Shown: positions 13,601 through 23,000 of the stretch, in pieces
How positions within the stretch are numbered: position 1 is the first letter of the stretch
How the letters are laid out: the number at the start of each line of letters is the position of its first letter
NCBI RefSeq assembly: GCF_932526225.1
Contig: NC_064037.1
Span: forward strand, 11,886,203-11,950,202
DNA from: Nematostella vectensis
Lineage: Eukaryota > Cnidaria > Anthozoa > Actiniaria > Edwardsiidae
Reading direction: 5' to 3'
DNA: 64,000 nt
Position numbers and translations under genes: made by a program
The notes under the pieces: model-generated
Seen by the model: only the letters and a program-made list of their open reading frames with translations
Database searches by the model: none
Told to the model about the DNA's origin: nothing

Positions 13601-15376
13601 AAACGCACAACAAAATCCAGCTATCTTTTTCCACCGTTACACATGTAAAATTTTTTCTCAGGTAATCTTTGAGGGGGTTCGCGGGAAAGGATTCTACGCC
13701 GATATTGCTATCGATGACGTCACATTCCAAGAGAGCCAATGCTGTAAGTAACACCTTGACAATGGTCGCGGAAAACCCCAGAGGGTAGTTGGAAGGGGGA
13801 TGGAAGGAGAGGAGATTGAACTCTCACAAATTCAACAACATATAATATTGAGCTAAGAGAAGACGAAATCTGTCTTCCTCTAGGATAAACAGAAGCCGCC
13901 AAGGGCAAGGTGCCTTGGCGGGGCGTTTTATTTTTTCGCGCCATCGCTCGTCATAGAATTCCCGATACTCGAATGCAAAATATTTCCGAATAACCCCGGA
14001 TGAGAGCCGACTAGTAGGATATCTCAAAACTTTTGTAAACTCAATCTTTTTAGCGATTTTACCCATGACTATTCCATAGTCATACTTAATTTCACGAGAA
14101 ATATATATATAGAACAAAATAAGCTTTGTTGCCTCACAACAGAGAGAAAACAAACAAGGAAAAAAGGGGAAAATCCAATTTATCGAGAATAAATAAAGCT
14201 GTCTAAAATATCGTGAATTAAGTCACCTTTTGATGATTTAATGACTAGCACACTTTGTTTCATCAATAGATAGCAAACTTGGATGCTTTAAAGATCAGGG
14301 AGATGCACGCACGCTCCCGGAGTATCTTGGAGCACTGTGGAGTGACATCAACTGGTTTGAGATTCACCAGTCAATTCATACTGTGGTCAATAAATGCGCA
14401 GAGATGGCGCGCGCCAAAGGATATAAGGTATATAGATAAACACAGATCTCATACGACAATGGTGATTGGGAGGACGCGCACACAATAATGTTTAGTATAT
14501 GAAACTCGGGAACCTCGCAAGAATCAGCGATTTCATTGGTTGAGAAACTCGGGATAAAATGCAATATACACCTCCTAGGAGGTGGATATTTTCCTGCGCC
14601 TCAAAATCAAGCAAAATAGCTGGTGTAACAGCCGATTTGCAAGTGTTACCAAAAAGAAAATTGCTCTAAAGCTCGTTTTATATACTACAAAAACTATACG
14701 ATTTCCATTTCGGCGAATAGTGGCTTTAAAAATATCTACTATATACTTCGCCACTATCCACCTCAATGGAAATAGTATAATTTTTAAATATACTGAGTTC
14801 CACAGTAGTCCATATACACAATAGTCGTGTGTGTAGAGATGGCGCGCGCCAAAGGATATAAGGTATATAGGTAAACACAGATCTAATACGACAATGGTGA
14901 TTGTGAGGATGCGCGCATAAAATATCATGTATATACTGAGGTCCAAAGTTGTCCATATATAGTTGTGTGTGTAGAGAGGAAGCGCGCCAAAAGATTTAAG
15001 GTATATAGATAGTCACAGGTGTAACAAAAATAATTATATGTCATGAAAATAATTATATACCCAGTGCTCTACCTTCACGTTGGCCTATAAATTTACAGAT
15101 ATGGCGCTTGCCATATCATCATGGACATCATGGTTCATCCATAGACCCCCCTCAACAAATATTCTGGCTTCAGTTCTTATGATTTTTTTTCAGACGCTCT
15201 ATAAAAAATAATGGTATCAATTTGTCCTTTGTCATCAGACCTTCGCGGTCCAGTACTGGGCCGAGTGTTGGAGCGGCTCGGAAGATGAAGTGGACTACGA
15301 CAAGCATGGCGCGGGCACGTGCTACGAGGGCGTGGGACTGAGTTTCACCAACTACGTGTATGGATTCTTACCATGA
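1671..15376 (+). CDS. secreted astacin metalloprotease with two TSP1, one MAM and a Cys-rich C-terminal domain (paralogue 1)
   Basis: The model has 12 exons: 1671-1749, 2349-2528, 3062-3176, 3640-3824, 4428-4646, 5859-6029, 10390-10569, 11359-11505, 11826-12079, 13662-13743, 14270-14427 and 15239-15376. They join in frame to 635 residues. Residues 1-20 look like a signal peptide. FEGD (32-35) is the astacin pro-segment aspartate-switch motif, and KEKR (59-62) is a furin-type site just before the mature enzyme. HELMHAIGFWHE (156-167) is the zinc site and SIMHY (211-215) the Met-turn. The four astacin cysteines are present. TSP1 domains span about 260-316 and 317-376, each with six cysteines. 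A MAM domain with four cysteines spans about 377-537. The last 98 residues form a WSC-like four-cysteine domain. It is expected to be a secreted endopeptidase of the extracellular matrix, comparable to Hydra astacin-MAM proteins. The start is the first ATG before the signal peptide. The exon 11 acceptor has a poor pyrimidine tract and was chosen by frame. Confidence 0.9.
2511..2862 (+). repeat. 25-bp minisatellite copying the exon 2 donor junction
   Basis: About 14 tandem copies of a 25-bp unit. The first copy is the real end of exon 2 plus its donor, GATTCAGGGTTGCCGCGTAAG. Later copies carry the same exon end followed by GAGTAAGT or by the weaker CAGTTAGT. Most units therefore retain a donor-like GTAAGT. 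The unit length is not a multiple of three, so use of different copies would change frame. Confidence 0.9.
2862..2974. mobile_element. fold-back hairpin element (MITE-like)
   Basis: Two 50-nt arms (2862-2911 and 2925-2974) are almost perfectly complementary and are separated by a 13-nt loop. It abuts the 25-bp array inside intron 2 of the first protease gene. The loop sequence GCTATCGCCTTTG recurs at about 3349, immediately left of the next MITE. No coding capacity is present. Confidence 0.8.
3362..3570. mobile_element. 209-bp MITE with about 31-bp terminal inverted repeats
   Basis: The left end AATAGGGGACTTGCGCTAAG recurs inverted at the right end. The match continues through the CACGTGA palindrome, giving near-perfect inverted repeats of about 31 bp. 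It is non-coding and lies in intron 3 of the first protease gene. The transposase family is not identified. Confidence 0.8.
3841..4420. repeat. GATGGTGGT / GGTGAC microsatellite block
   Basis: Simple-sequence DNA in intron 4 of the first protease gene. It begins with variants of a 30-bp GATGATGGTGGTGATGATAA unit. It then passes into an almost pure GGTGAC hexamer run at about 4220-4305, and ends in mixed GGTGATG repeats. Long open frames across it on both strands encode only Thr-Val or Met-Ala type repeats and are not genes. Confidence 0.9.
5031..5290 (+). repeat. dispersed repeat, copy 1 (inverted partner at 23225-23478)
   Basis: About 255 bp in intron 5 of the first protease gene matches, with scattered substitutions and small indels, the reverse complement of an intronic stretch in the second protease gene. 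Shared landmarks include GAAGAAAACGTTGTCGTTTT, TTTCTCCATTGACCAAA and AAGTGACTGCGT. No family was recognised. Confidence 0.8.
5640..5795 (-). mobile_element. tRNA-derived SINE-like element
   Basis: On the minus strand there is an A-box-like TGGTCCAGTGTG (5765-5776) and a perfect B box GGTTCGATTCC (5712-5722). They have the spacing of a tRNA head and are followed by unrelated sequence that becomes AT-rich. This is the layout of a tRNA-derived SINE with an internal RNA polymerase III promoter. It lies in intron 5 of the first protease gene, antisense to it. A degenerate tRNA pseudogene is the alternative. Confidence 0.6.
5987..6231 (+). repeat. about 80-bp triplication of the exon 6 donor junction
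   Basis: The 3' end of the first TSP1 exon plus its donor (coding GVQKEEVTCNNKECY, then GTAAGC) is repeated twice more downstream, at about 6069 and 6148. The copies retain GTGCAG, TACGTGTGACAAC and TGTTACGGT. The second copy keeps a good donor, GGTAAGTTATCG. In the third the donor GT is changed to GTCAAC. Confidence 0.85.
6667..10416 (+). repeat. about 46-copy, 81-bp minisatellite copying the exon 7 acceptor junction
   Basis: This fills almost all of intron 6 of the first protease gene. Each unit holds a pyrimidine-rich stretch, an acceptor (TTCAG, ACAG or GTCAG) and CTCCTGTTGATGGTCATTGG, which is the start of the second TSP1 exon. It then diverges to ACGATTAGGTTACTCATTTA. Most units are 81-82 bp and some short forms lack about 22 bp. 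The last unit is the genuine acceptor at 10388-10389. Internal blocks of several units are themselves duplicated: about 6960-7260 resembles 7560-8130 and 8520-9200, pointing to higher-order expansion. Confidence 0.95.
10570..11300 (+). repeat. about 55-bp minisatellite built from a pogo/Tigger-type transposon terminus
   Basis: A dozen or so degenerate units of the form ACAGTAGAACCTCTATATAA-CGAACACC-TCAGGACCGAAAAAGGGGTTTTGAT start right at the exon 7 donor and fill the front of intron 7. The CAGTRGAACCTC start resembles the terminal inverted repeats of pogo/Tigger-like elements, which also occur at 17363, 31537 and 55871. Derivation from such an end is inference. Confidence 0.8.
12685..13075 (-). 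mobile_element. remnant of a THAP-domain DNA transposon with terminal inverted repeats
   Basis: The inverted ends share CGAGGTCAGGGTAAAA and a short outer CATGG block (left about 12688-12720, right about 13043-13072). Inside, an 88-codon minus-strand frame (12986-12720) begins MGKFDKCCAYNCGHE and continues with a hydrophobic-Pro pattern. This resembles the start of a THAP zinc-binding domain (C-x-x-x-C). THAP domains occur in P-element and Kolobok transposases. No catalytic part is left. It lies in intron 9 of the first protease gene, antisense to it. Confidence 0.55.
13325..13505 (+). repeat. about 112-bp partial direct duplication
   Basis: ACTTTACAAATA..GGGC-TGATGTCTAAATATGGCACA occurs at about 13332 and 13444 with few changes, in intron 9 of the first protease gene. 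No coding signal is present. Confidence 0.7.
14391..15030 (+). repeat. duplicated exon 11 donor junction (about 140-bp units)
   Basis: The end of exon 11 (coding EMARAKGYK) and its donor GTATAT are copied downstream. A near-perfect copy, AGATGGCGCGCGCCAAAGGA plus TATAAGGTATAT, lies at about 14838-14872. A more diverged copy lies at about 14976-15004, and a fragment at about 15102. The copied block continues into intron sequence (AAACACAGATCT, ACAATGGTGATTG). The two downstream units are 143 bp apart. Confidence 0.85.
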
Positions 15377-15438
15377 GCTAGTGAAACCGTTAAAACCGGA
15401 GCTTCCTCAATAATGTTTACCCTGAACTAGTAAAAAGC

Positions 15439-15444
15439 AATAAA
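15439..15444 (+). other. candidate polyadenylation signal AATAAA
   Basis: A canonical AATAAA lies 63 bp downstream of the TGA stop of the first protease gene, within an A-rich stretch. It is the nearest canonical hexamer and the likely 3' end of that transcript. Confidence 0.55.
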
Positions 15445-15823
15445 CAGATTATAACATTTTTAGGTGCCCTACAATTCCATAAAGATATTAGCTCTTCCTA
15501 TTCTGAGTGGGCTTTAACATATGCCTATCATTGAAAGTACTTTTTTTTACACCTCCTACCAATGACCTTGCGAAACCCGACCTGATGAGGATAGCGCGCA
15601 AGGAATATTTCCAGGAATGATAAAAGTTATATTGCATAGTGAGTTTTTTTTTTCCTTCAACCATCGTCATGAGAATTGAATTCACTACATGCCCTACTTC
15701 AATTCCGGCCTGAACGCTAACCGATTGCGCCACGAGACTTGGACGATACTTCAACTCGTGGCATTTCATGGTTTCTGTCATTACTTTTGAAAAAGTTTTG
15801 ATCTATGCCAAAAAATATCCTTT

Positions 15824-15896
15824 CGTCCCTGTGTGGGCTTGAGCCCCCATCTTTCGGTTAACAGCCGAAGGCGCAAACCGATTGCGCCACAGGGAC
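15824..15896 (-). pseudogene. tRNA-Asn(GTT)-like pseudogene, copy 1
   Basis: The 7-bp acceptor stem (GTCCCTG with CAGGGAC), D arm and anticodon arm with GTT are intact. One base is missing near the variable/T region, and the T stem (GGGGG against CCACA) does not pair. It is likely a non-functional copy within the array. Confidence 0.65.
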
Positions 15897-15988
15897 TTGG
15901 ACGGACACTTAATTCAATTCGTTGCACTTCATGGTTTCTGGTACATCTTTTTAAAACATTATTGAATTATGCCAAAAAAATATCCTTT

Positions 15989-16000
15989 CGTCCCCGGGTA

Positions 16001-16052
<52 letters not shown>

Positions 16053-16062
16053 ACACAGAGAC
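15989..16062 (-). tRNA. tRNA-Asn(GTT)-like, copy 2, best preserved
   Basis: 74 nt including the discriminator G. The acceptor stem pairs fully if G-U wobbles are allowed (GTCTCTG with CGGGGAC). The anticodon arm TTCGG-CTGTTAA-CCGAA is perfect, and the T arm GGTGG-TTCAAGC-CTACC pairs. The D stem has one T-C mismatch. It could be a functional gene or, given its neighbours, a recent pseudogene. No obvious T-run terminator follows directly. Confidence 0.45.
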
Positions 16063-16150
16063 TTGAACGGACGCTTGACTAAACTCATGGCCCTTAATGG
16101 TTTCTGGTACTACTTTTAAAACAGTATTGAATTATGCCAAAATATCCTTT

Positions 16151-16160
16151 CGTCCCTGGA

Positions 16161-16200
<40 letters not shown>

Positions 16201-16224
16201 AGTAACCGATTGCGCCACAGCGAC
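16151..16224 (-). pseudogene. tRNA-Asn(GTT)-like pseudogene, copy 3
   Basis: 74 nt with intact anticodon and T arms. It has a G-G mismatch in the acceptor stem (GTCGCTG with CAGGGAC) and a broken D stem (GCGC against CTGC). It is probably non-functional. Confidence 0.6.
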
Positions 16225-17362
16225 TTGGACGGACGGTTAACTAAACTCCTGGCCCTTAATGGTTTTGGCACTACTTAAAGCATTAATTAATGCTTTAATT
16301 TACTTAAAGCATTAATCACGATCTAAGTTAAAATATATCCTTTTGTCCCTGGATGGGCTGTAAATCAGAGCCGTAGCAGGGGGTGGGGCGTTGGCGGCAT
16401 GTGTTCACCCCCCAAATATTTTCAAAAGATATTACGAAATGATGACCAGTAGGGCGGGGCTCGACTCCCCAATATTTTCTTACTGTTTCTTTATTGTGTC
16501 CCCCCCCCCCCCCAAAAATCTTATTTGGTCTTCTGCGGCTTTGTATTTGTATTTACTGGAACTGCTCAAAGTCTTACACTTTCATCGATCAGACTAAGAT
16601 TTTATCAGATTTTAAGAAAATGCTTAAAAACTCAGATAGCCGCAAAATATATGTGAAGCTTTCGTTTGATATACAGTCAGGTTTTCCTGACATTTGATGA
16701 ACGTTGTATAAACAAATAATTGTACTTTAAACAGGAAACGTTTAGAAGACTTAGAAGAAAATAATTTAACTTTCAAAAGTAATTTAGTTCTGTTTACCCG
16801 CCTCAGCATAATTAAGTTTGAGCTTCCTGAGGAGGATGGGAAAAATCTTCGGAATCCCCCGCCCGTTAGTATTCAAGCATAGCAAACTAAACTCCGTAAA
16901 AAGATGATAACATTCTCATGGAAAATGCAGGCCATTAGTAACAATGAAAAGCAGCAAGAAAGCTGTTTATAAGGTTAAGGAGAAAAAAACGAGTAAAAAC
17001 CATTGAATCATTCTTCTGTTTCTTTCTGTCACCTGGAATATCAAAGACAAGGTCCGTCAGTCAAAGAGTAGTTGGGAAAGGCACACAAAAAATTGACGGG
17101 TATTGTTTCGCGACTTCCGCAATAAAAAGAACAAAGAATGACTCAAAGAAAGTTTGTCCACACGAGTTGTATCCGGTGTCAAGAGGCTCTTTAGTGGCTT
17201 TGTCAAGTGTTGATACAGGGATGAAAACTTGTCATAAAATTTGCACTTGTTATGCTTTTATAGAGAAAAACGGTAGACAATGGTCCCTTTTTTCCATTCT
17301 GGGGCGCTGCTTTGTTGCATCGGGAGGTAACATACAGAACACGGTAAGGGGAGTTTAAAGTA

Positions 17363-17872
17363 CAGTGGAACCTTGATTATACGATGTGTCTAGGGAAAAA
17401 GAAATTGTATCGTAAAATCTAGGTTGCAAAGAGGTCCTCGATTTTACGATATAAAGAAAAACCCATTGACAATATCGTTGTGGCGAGGTCGGGTTATTTA
17501 TCACCTTTTACAAAATAATTATATTGCAACTGTACTCTGTGAAAGACTGTTTAGTTACTCGCTGTAAGACTGTTATCTGCATTTAACAAGATCTGTCATG
17601 TCCAAATTATATTTGGGACTTTAAGCACGCGAAAACGTATAACGTACCGGACATTGGATTTGCGCGCGCGCCGTTAACGTTCCAACTTTCAACTACGTGG
17701 CTAGCCCACTTTTAACGTTGCTGACAAACAACGAAAACGTATTCGTATCTTAAAATCGTAACACGATGATAATCGAGTTGTTTTCTACATTTCACTGTAT
17801 TTTAACCCGGAGAAAGAAATTCGTCATCGCAAAATCGAGGAAATCCAGTATCGTAAAAACCAGGTTCCACCG
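17363..17872. mobile_element. about 510-bp pogo/Tigger-like non-autonomous element
   Basis: The left end CAGTGGAACCTTGATTATAC and the inverse of the right end, CGGTGGAACCTGGTTTTTAC, form imperfect 23-bp terminal inverted repeats, both followed by GAT. TA precedes the left end, as expected for Tc1/mariner-superfamily insertion, but the right TA is not preserved. The interior has repeated ATCGTAAAATC motifs and no transposase. Confidence 0.7.
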
Positions 17873-19183
17873 AAAGTTTTCTATGATGTAAAGTCGATTT
17901 ACCTGTCTTTCTAAAATGGTCGTTAGAGCCTTAGAAAGAAAAATTCGAAAAACTCTGCCCGCTAAAAGTTATTAGGTCTGATTGATTTTCCCCTTTTTCC
18001 CGTGGAATGTGCATGTCATTAAGACTTCTTTCCATCTTACCTCTTGTTGAAAGAAAAGAATGGATATTATTTTCAGCTGTTTTATATAAACAAAATGTCC
18101 CGTTACGCTTGTTTTTGGAAATGCAACTACTTTAAAAAAATCAATCTTTGATATAATTGTTTGTGATTACGAAATCGATATATTCGATTTCACAATCAAA
18201 AAAAATTAGCTGATGGAAATAGTGGATTAAGTGTTAGTGTTGGAAAGTGTCTAATGATGTACACTATCGAGTTGTACCGCGGGCGCATGCCCTTGTATCA
18301 TAACGAGGCTGACAAATATGGTGCACGTCTTAATGGCTTCCTAATTTACAAATAACTTACAAATAATTTGAAACTGGAGAAAAATTATTTTATACTGGAG
18401 AAAAGTCTATTCCTTCCACCTGCTTTTTCCATTTTTATATCGATGTAGATCCCCTTTAGAGCGTATGAGTATTAAAAGCTATCTACATAATATGAATATT
18501 AGGGCGGTCAATTCAAATCAATCAATGACGAGTATAGTTTTTACACCAATGTCGTTGCTTTCTTCTCTTATGGTTGTGCTTTACAACGAATCCGCGCTCT
18601 TAGACCACGCCAGTTATAGCTCAGCCAACGACGCGCCGAAAATCCACTTCTAAATCAACATTTATTCACTCGTCACGAGTCAAAGGCACGCCGTATACTA
18701 ACTCAAGAGAGCATATGATATGGTCTGTTGGTAAAAATATATTTACGGGAATCTTGATTTCTGCTGCTGATCGCTGAGAACACCCATTCTCACCACTCAC
18801 ACTGATTAATAGATAATTTCAAATTTCGCAGTTTACGAATGGGATTTTGTGATCTTGGAATACAGCGTTTATTTTTAATTAAAATTTACCAATTAAACAA
18901 AGTAAACTTTTAAGCGTTTGTTTAAGACTGTTTTTATTCTTGATTTGAAAAGTTCAAAATAGCGAATTGTCAAAATATGTCGGGGATAAGTTATAGATTA
19001 AATATGTCTTGTTTTTCATTAACTTAAACATAACTTAAGATTCATTCTTATTTCTCGCATACTCGTACCGTAACTATGCCCTTGAACAAAAACAAAATAA
19101 GTTAAAAAGAAATGATGCTCTTTTTCTGTCGTCGTATTCCCAAATTATAAATGCAACTCAAAATACCCTCCTTTTCTATAAGA

Positions 19184-19507
19184 ACCTTTTTTTTTATAAG
19201 AACGTACAGGCTGATATTTAACCAAATTTTAAGAACATGTTAAGAACATGCCGAGGCTCAGATAGTAGCAAAATATTGCTTTTTTAGTCTTTTTGTGTTC
19301 TTAAATGTGTTAAATGTGTTCATTAATAACAACCTTAAATATTTTATTGCTATGATGATAATTCTCCTCCTTATAATCATTAGGTACTATAATTTAAAAG
19401 TACTAAAATTTAAGAACATCGTTAAGAACGTTTTCAGATTAAAAATTCTCCAAAAATAAGAACGGCCCAGCCTCAATTGAAAAGTAGACGTTCTTATAAA
19501 AAAAGGT
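19184..19507. mobile_element. about 320-bp MITE with poly-T inverted ends
   Basis: ACCTTTTTTTTTATAAGAAC-GT at the left is matched by the inverse at the right, with two fewer T. Internal copies of TTAAGAACATGTTAAGAACAT and TTTAAGAACATCGTTAAGAA suggest subterminal repeats. It is non-coding. Confidence 0.7.
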
Positions 19508-20076
19508 GTATGATAATAACGAAAAACTTCCATGCTTAAAACAGAAAAATTAAAAACCAAAACATCCAATAACTGCAAAATGCAAAAACATGAGGAACAA
19601 AAAGGTGCAAATTGTTTTGGAAAATACAAAACAATAAATGATATCAGTTATCAATTTATATTCGCAAATGGGCCAGCAAAATAAAGATAATTTATTCGAA
19701 AGATTGATATAAAAATATATAAAAGTAAGGGAGTGCACAGGCAGGCACATTGGGCCCGTAAAACATTCTCGGCAAAATCATTTCCCGGCCTAGCAACGAT
19801 ACTTCTCTTAGAAGTAACTTGTCACGACCGAAATTATTTCCTCTGCGTTTGGCGCATAAAAACAAACAAACTTCCCACGCTTTGTTTATCTTGCACCTTT
19901 GGCTAAAAGGTGTCCACTTCTAAAAGCTCGTTAGCTCAGAAAAGCAAAGACTCTTTACTGAGCTCTTAGGGATCTCTCCACCTTCGCTGTTCCTTCTGTA
20001 GCGTTTTGCAGCTTTTACAGACCAAGTGCATCAGTAAACTAGCTACACGGAGGGGTGGAGATCTGCTAGGAGAAAA

Positions 20077-23000
20077 ATGAGGAGCGGATGTCTCGTAGTA
20101 TGTCTCCTAGTTGGACAAGTCTGCTGTATTCCAATGTCCACTCTGTCCAAACGCAAAGGTAAAATCTAATTTCATTTTTTACAATAAACTTTGTAATGTT
20201 ATGCATGACCAGAATATTTACGATAAACATTTAAGGATTACAACAACAAGTCTTATAAATTTTTTTTTTCAAATCCATTTAAATTTATGGTAACTCTTGT
20301 AACCAAAACTGCAAAGACCCCCAAATTGCCTTTTCTGCTTACTTCTGCTGCCCGCTATCTCCTCTAATTCTCTGCAAAGCAAATACATGTGAATAGAAGC
20401 TAATGAAGTACATTGGTGACCACAGATCAAAATATTGTTAGTGGCCTAAATCACCATGAAGAGTGTGTCATAATTGTTCATTTTTGGAAGTCGTCTGGAT
20501 GACGATGTTACAAATTCGCCACTTATGGCTTTTAATGATGTTTGCCTACGCTCTAATGAATACTTTCTTGAAATAACATGAAAAGAGCCAGAAAATGCAT
20601 TAACTTATCCTCCCTTCAAGAATCAAAAGATGTGAAAACTGGGGGCAAGGCAAAAATTGAAATATGAATATCTAAACATCATCCTTTTACTTCTGTGTTT
20701 ATGTTACGAACAGTCACAGTGAGTGGGAGAATGGTAATTGCTAGGTCATCCGTATCATCTTTCGCTAAATCGCTAAAAATCTCTTATCAATCATCGTAGT
20801 TGTAATTTTCACTTCCAAGAAAACATCATACAAAAAAATAACAACTACTGCCGAACCAGAATGCCAAATATACTACCACATAAGGATCTTTGTCTGAGTC
20901 TATTTTGCTTTTTGTGTGTATCCAAACAAGCAACAGTATACCCAGGACCATGTCCATCAACTCATCCCCCGCCCCTAAGGTCTGGTAAAGCCAGCAATTA
21001 TTCCTTTTGTGGGGAAAAAAGATCTCATTTACATGTAAGCGTCCTCGTCCTCGATGAAACACACAACCTATTCCATTTTTAAAACAAACAAAAAAGGATT
21101 GAGAAAAACGGCTAAGTGGGATGTATCAGACAGATATAAATATAGTTTTGATTTTCCAACTTAACTGCAGTCGCCGCTTTAATTCTTCATTAATCTTTTC
21201 TCTATGTTTAATGTTTATTATCTTTTTCACTTGCCTTTTTCGGACTAAAAGACCTTCACCCTTCCTCGTTATATCTGACATTGACATTTAACGTCTAAAG
21301 GAATAGGGCATAGCAAGAGAAATGTATTCGAGAACGCCCATGACCGCATTACCAAGGTGAACAGAGGTAAGCACCGACATTTGCAGAGCTTTTTCCAGGA
21401 AATTCTTAGTTCTTAGATAATCTACTTCGTCACAAAAAGAAAAGATAATGGGATTATTACAAAAGAATAAAAAGTGATAGGACTGGGCAATTCTGACAAA
21501 TCTTATTGGAGGTAAATTTTTGATATTGTTGGTTCCCAGCCAGTCTGGCACAGCTTATGCATGTATTTCATTTACCAATTACTGCACATTTGCTTTTCAA
21601 TCATTTTAACATCACCTTAAATATGTCCTTTAGCTAGATGTTCATGCTATTTCTTATTTTAAATGCTAATGACGTCACCGTATCGTGTTCTCTAAGCCAA
21701 TGACGTCAACATGTACGAGGGAGACATATTTCTAACAAAGGGCATGGAGGGACCCGCTGACCTCAGTTCTGCTGGCGACGTCGATGAGGATCTGAGCTTG
21801 CGCAGTAAGCGCAACGCCGTCCGCGACCGAAAAAGGCTATGGACCAATAAGATCATACCTTATCAATTCGAGTCTGGTTTTCCAAGTGAGTACGCATGTA
21901 ACAAAAGCCCCACCCCCCCTAACGGCCACACAAGGTTGGCTCAGAGATAAGCAATTTTACAGGAGGCTTAGAATTTGTGACCGCTAGCGTGGCGGTGTTG
22001 TAATTATAATTGCAAATTTGAGCTCGGGGGCGGGAGGAGCTAGCTTTCCCTTTTATAGCGCAACCTCGAGTTTAAGAGTGCACCTATGACAGAACCGGGA
22101 CCGAATGGTCCCCCGAAATTTCGATGTGCTCGCAGTTTTCGGCTAATGCTCGCATATGCTCGCGCAATTTCTTCCGCCGTGACCGCATTGTATTTTTTGT
22201 TGTGCTCGAATGCTCGATTTATTCAACAACTAAAAATGCTCGGTCTAGCATAAAAAATGGGGTGCTAGCAAGCTCGCAAGTGCTTGCAGAAGACCATTAG
22301 AGGGCCCTTCCGTGGAGACTCAAAAGTTTCCAATAATTCAGGTGGTAATAGAAAACCTGAGTCATTTTTTAGCTATGCGACTTGCGCAAAGAATTCACAT
22401 GACTTTTTGTGTGGCATAACGACGTCAAAAAGCAATTTCTTCAGCGCTTACGAATTAGCCTGGAAGTTATGTCAGAAAGAATTTTTCATCGCTCTTTGGC
22501 GTGACGGCCGCAGTCATTTTTGTTTATATTTTTGTTTGAGTTTGACACTTAAAAAATTTACTATGTCTTAGTTCAAGTCGACTGGGTCAAAAAGAGACTT
22601 TTCTCCTTGTGTTTTCTCAATCTTACAGCCCGTTTTCTTTTCACGAAAAAGTTAGGTATGTGAAGTTTACACGAGCTCACCATAAGTTTAATGAAATACG
22701 GAATTTGGATGTCCAGCTTGACACCTGGAATAAGCAAAATGCTAGCCGATATTGCCGGGTGACTTCGTGCTTTCTTATATTTTACTTTAACTATGCTACT
22801 TGAAACAATTTTTTGAAAGTACTGACCTAATAAAAAAGTACTTAAGAATTTTCACTGCCACTCGACGAATCAGCGCCCTCCGTTTTAAGCCTCCTAAATC
22901 ATAAATATACTAAACAATTTTCTATTATTTTTATTCCCTTTTTTTAGACGACTTGCGCCCCACAATACTAGAAGCCATGGAGGAGTACCACAAAAAAACG

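Larger units (their letters stand above)
15668..16365 (-). repeat. tandem array of about 160-bp tRNA-Asn-like units
   Basis: Each unit is a tRNA-like block on the minus strand plus a shared spacer (GGACGGAC.., CATGGCCCTTAATGGTTTCTGG, TGAATTATGCCAAAA, ATATCCTTTCGTCCC). The 5' ends of the tRNA-like blocks fall at 15738, 15896, 16062 and 16224, spacings of 158, 166 and 162 bp. The first block is degenerate and a last partial copy ends near 16360. The anticodon position reads GTT in the three clear copies. Confidence 0.85.
15377..20076. other. intergenic region between the two protease paralogues
   Basis: No coding gene is supported. The region holds the tRNA-Asn-like array (15668-16365), a pogo-like MITE (17363-17872) and a MITE with ACCTTTTTTTATAAGAACGT ends (19184-19507). 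A short palindrome sits at about 18165-18200 (ATCGATATATTCGAT core). The rest is AT-rich with no recognised feature. The promoter of the second protease gene should lie near 19800-20070. Confidence 0.5.
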
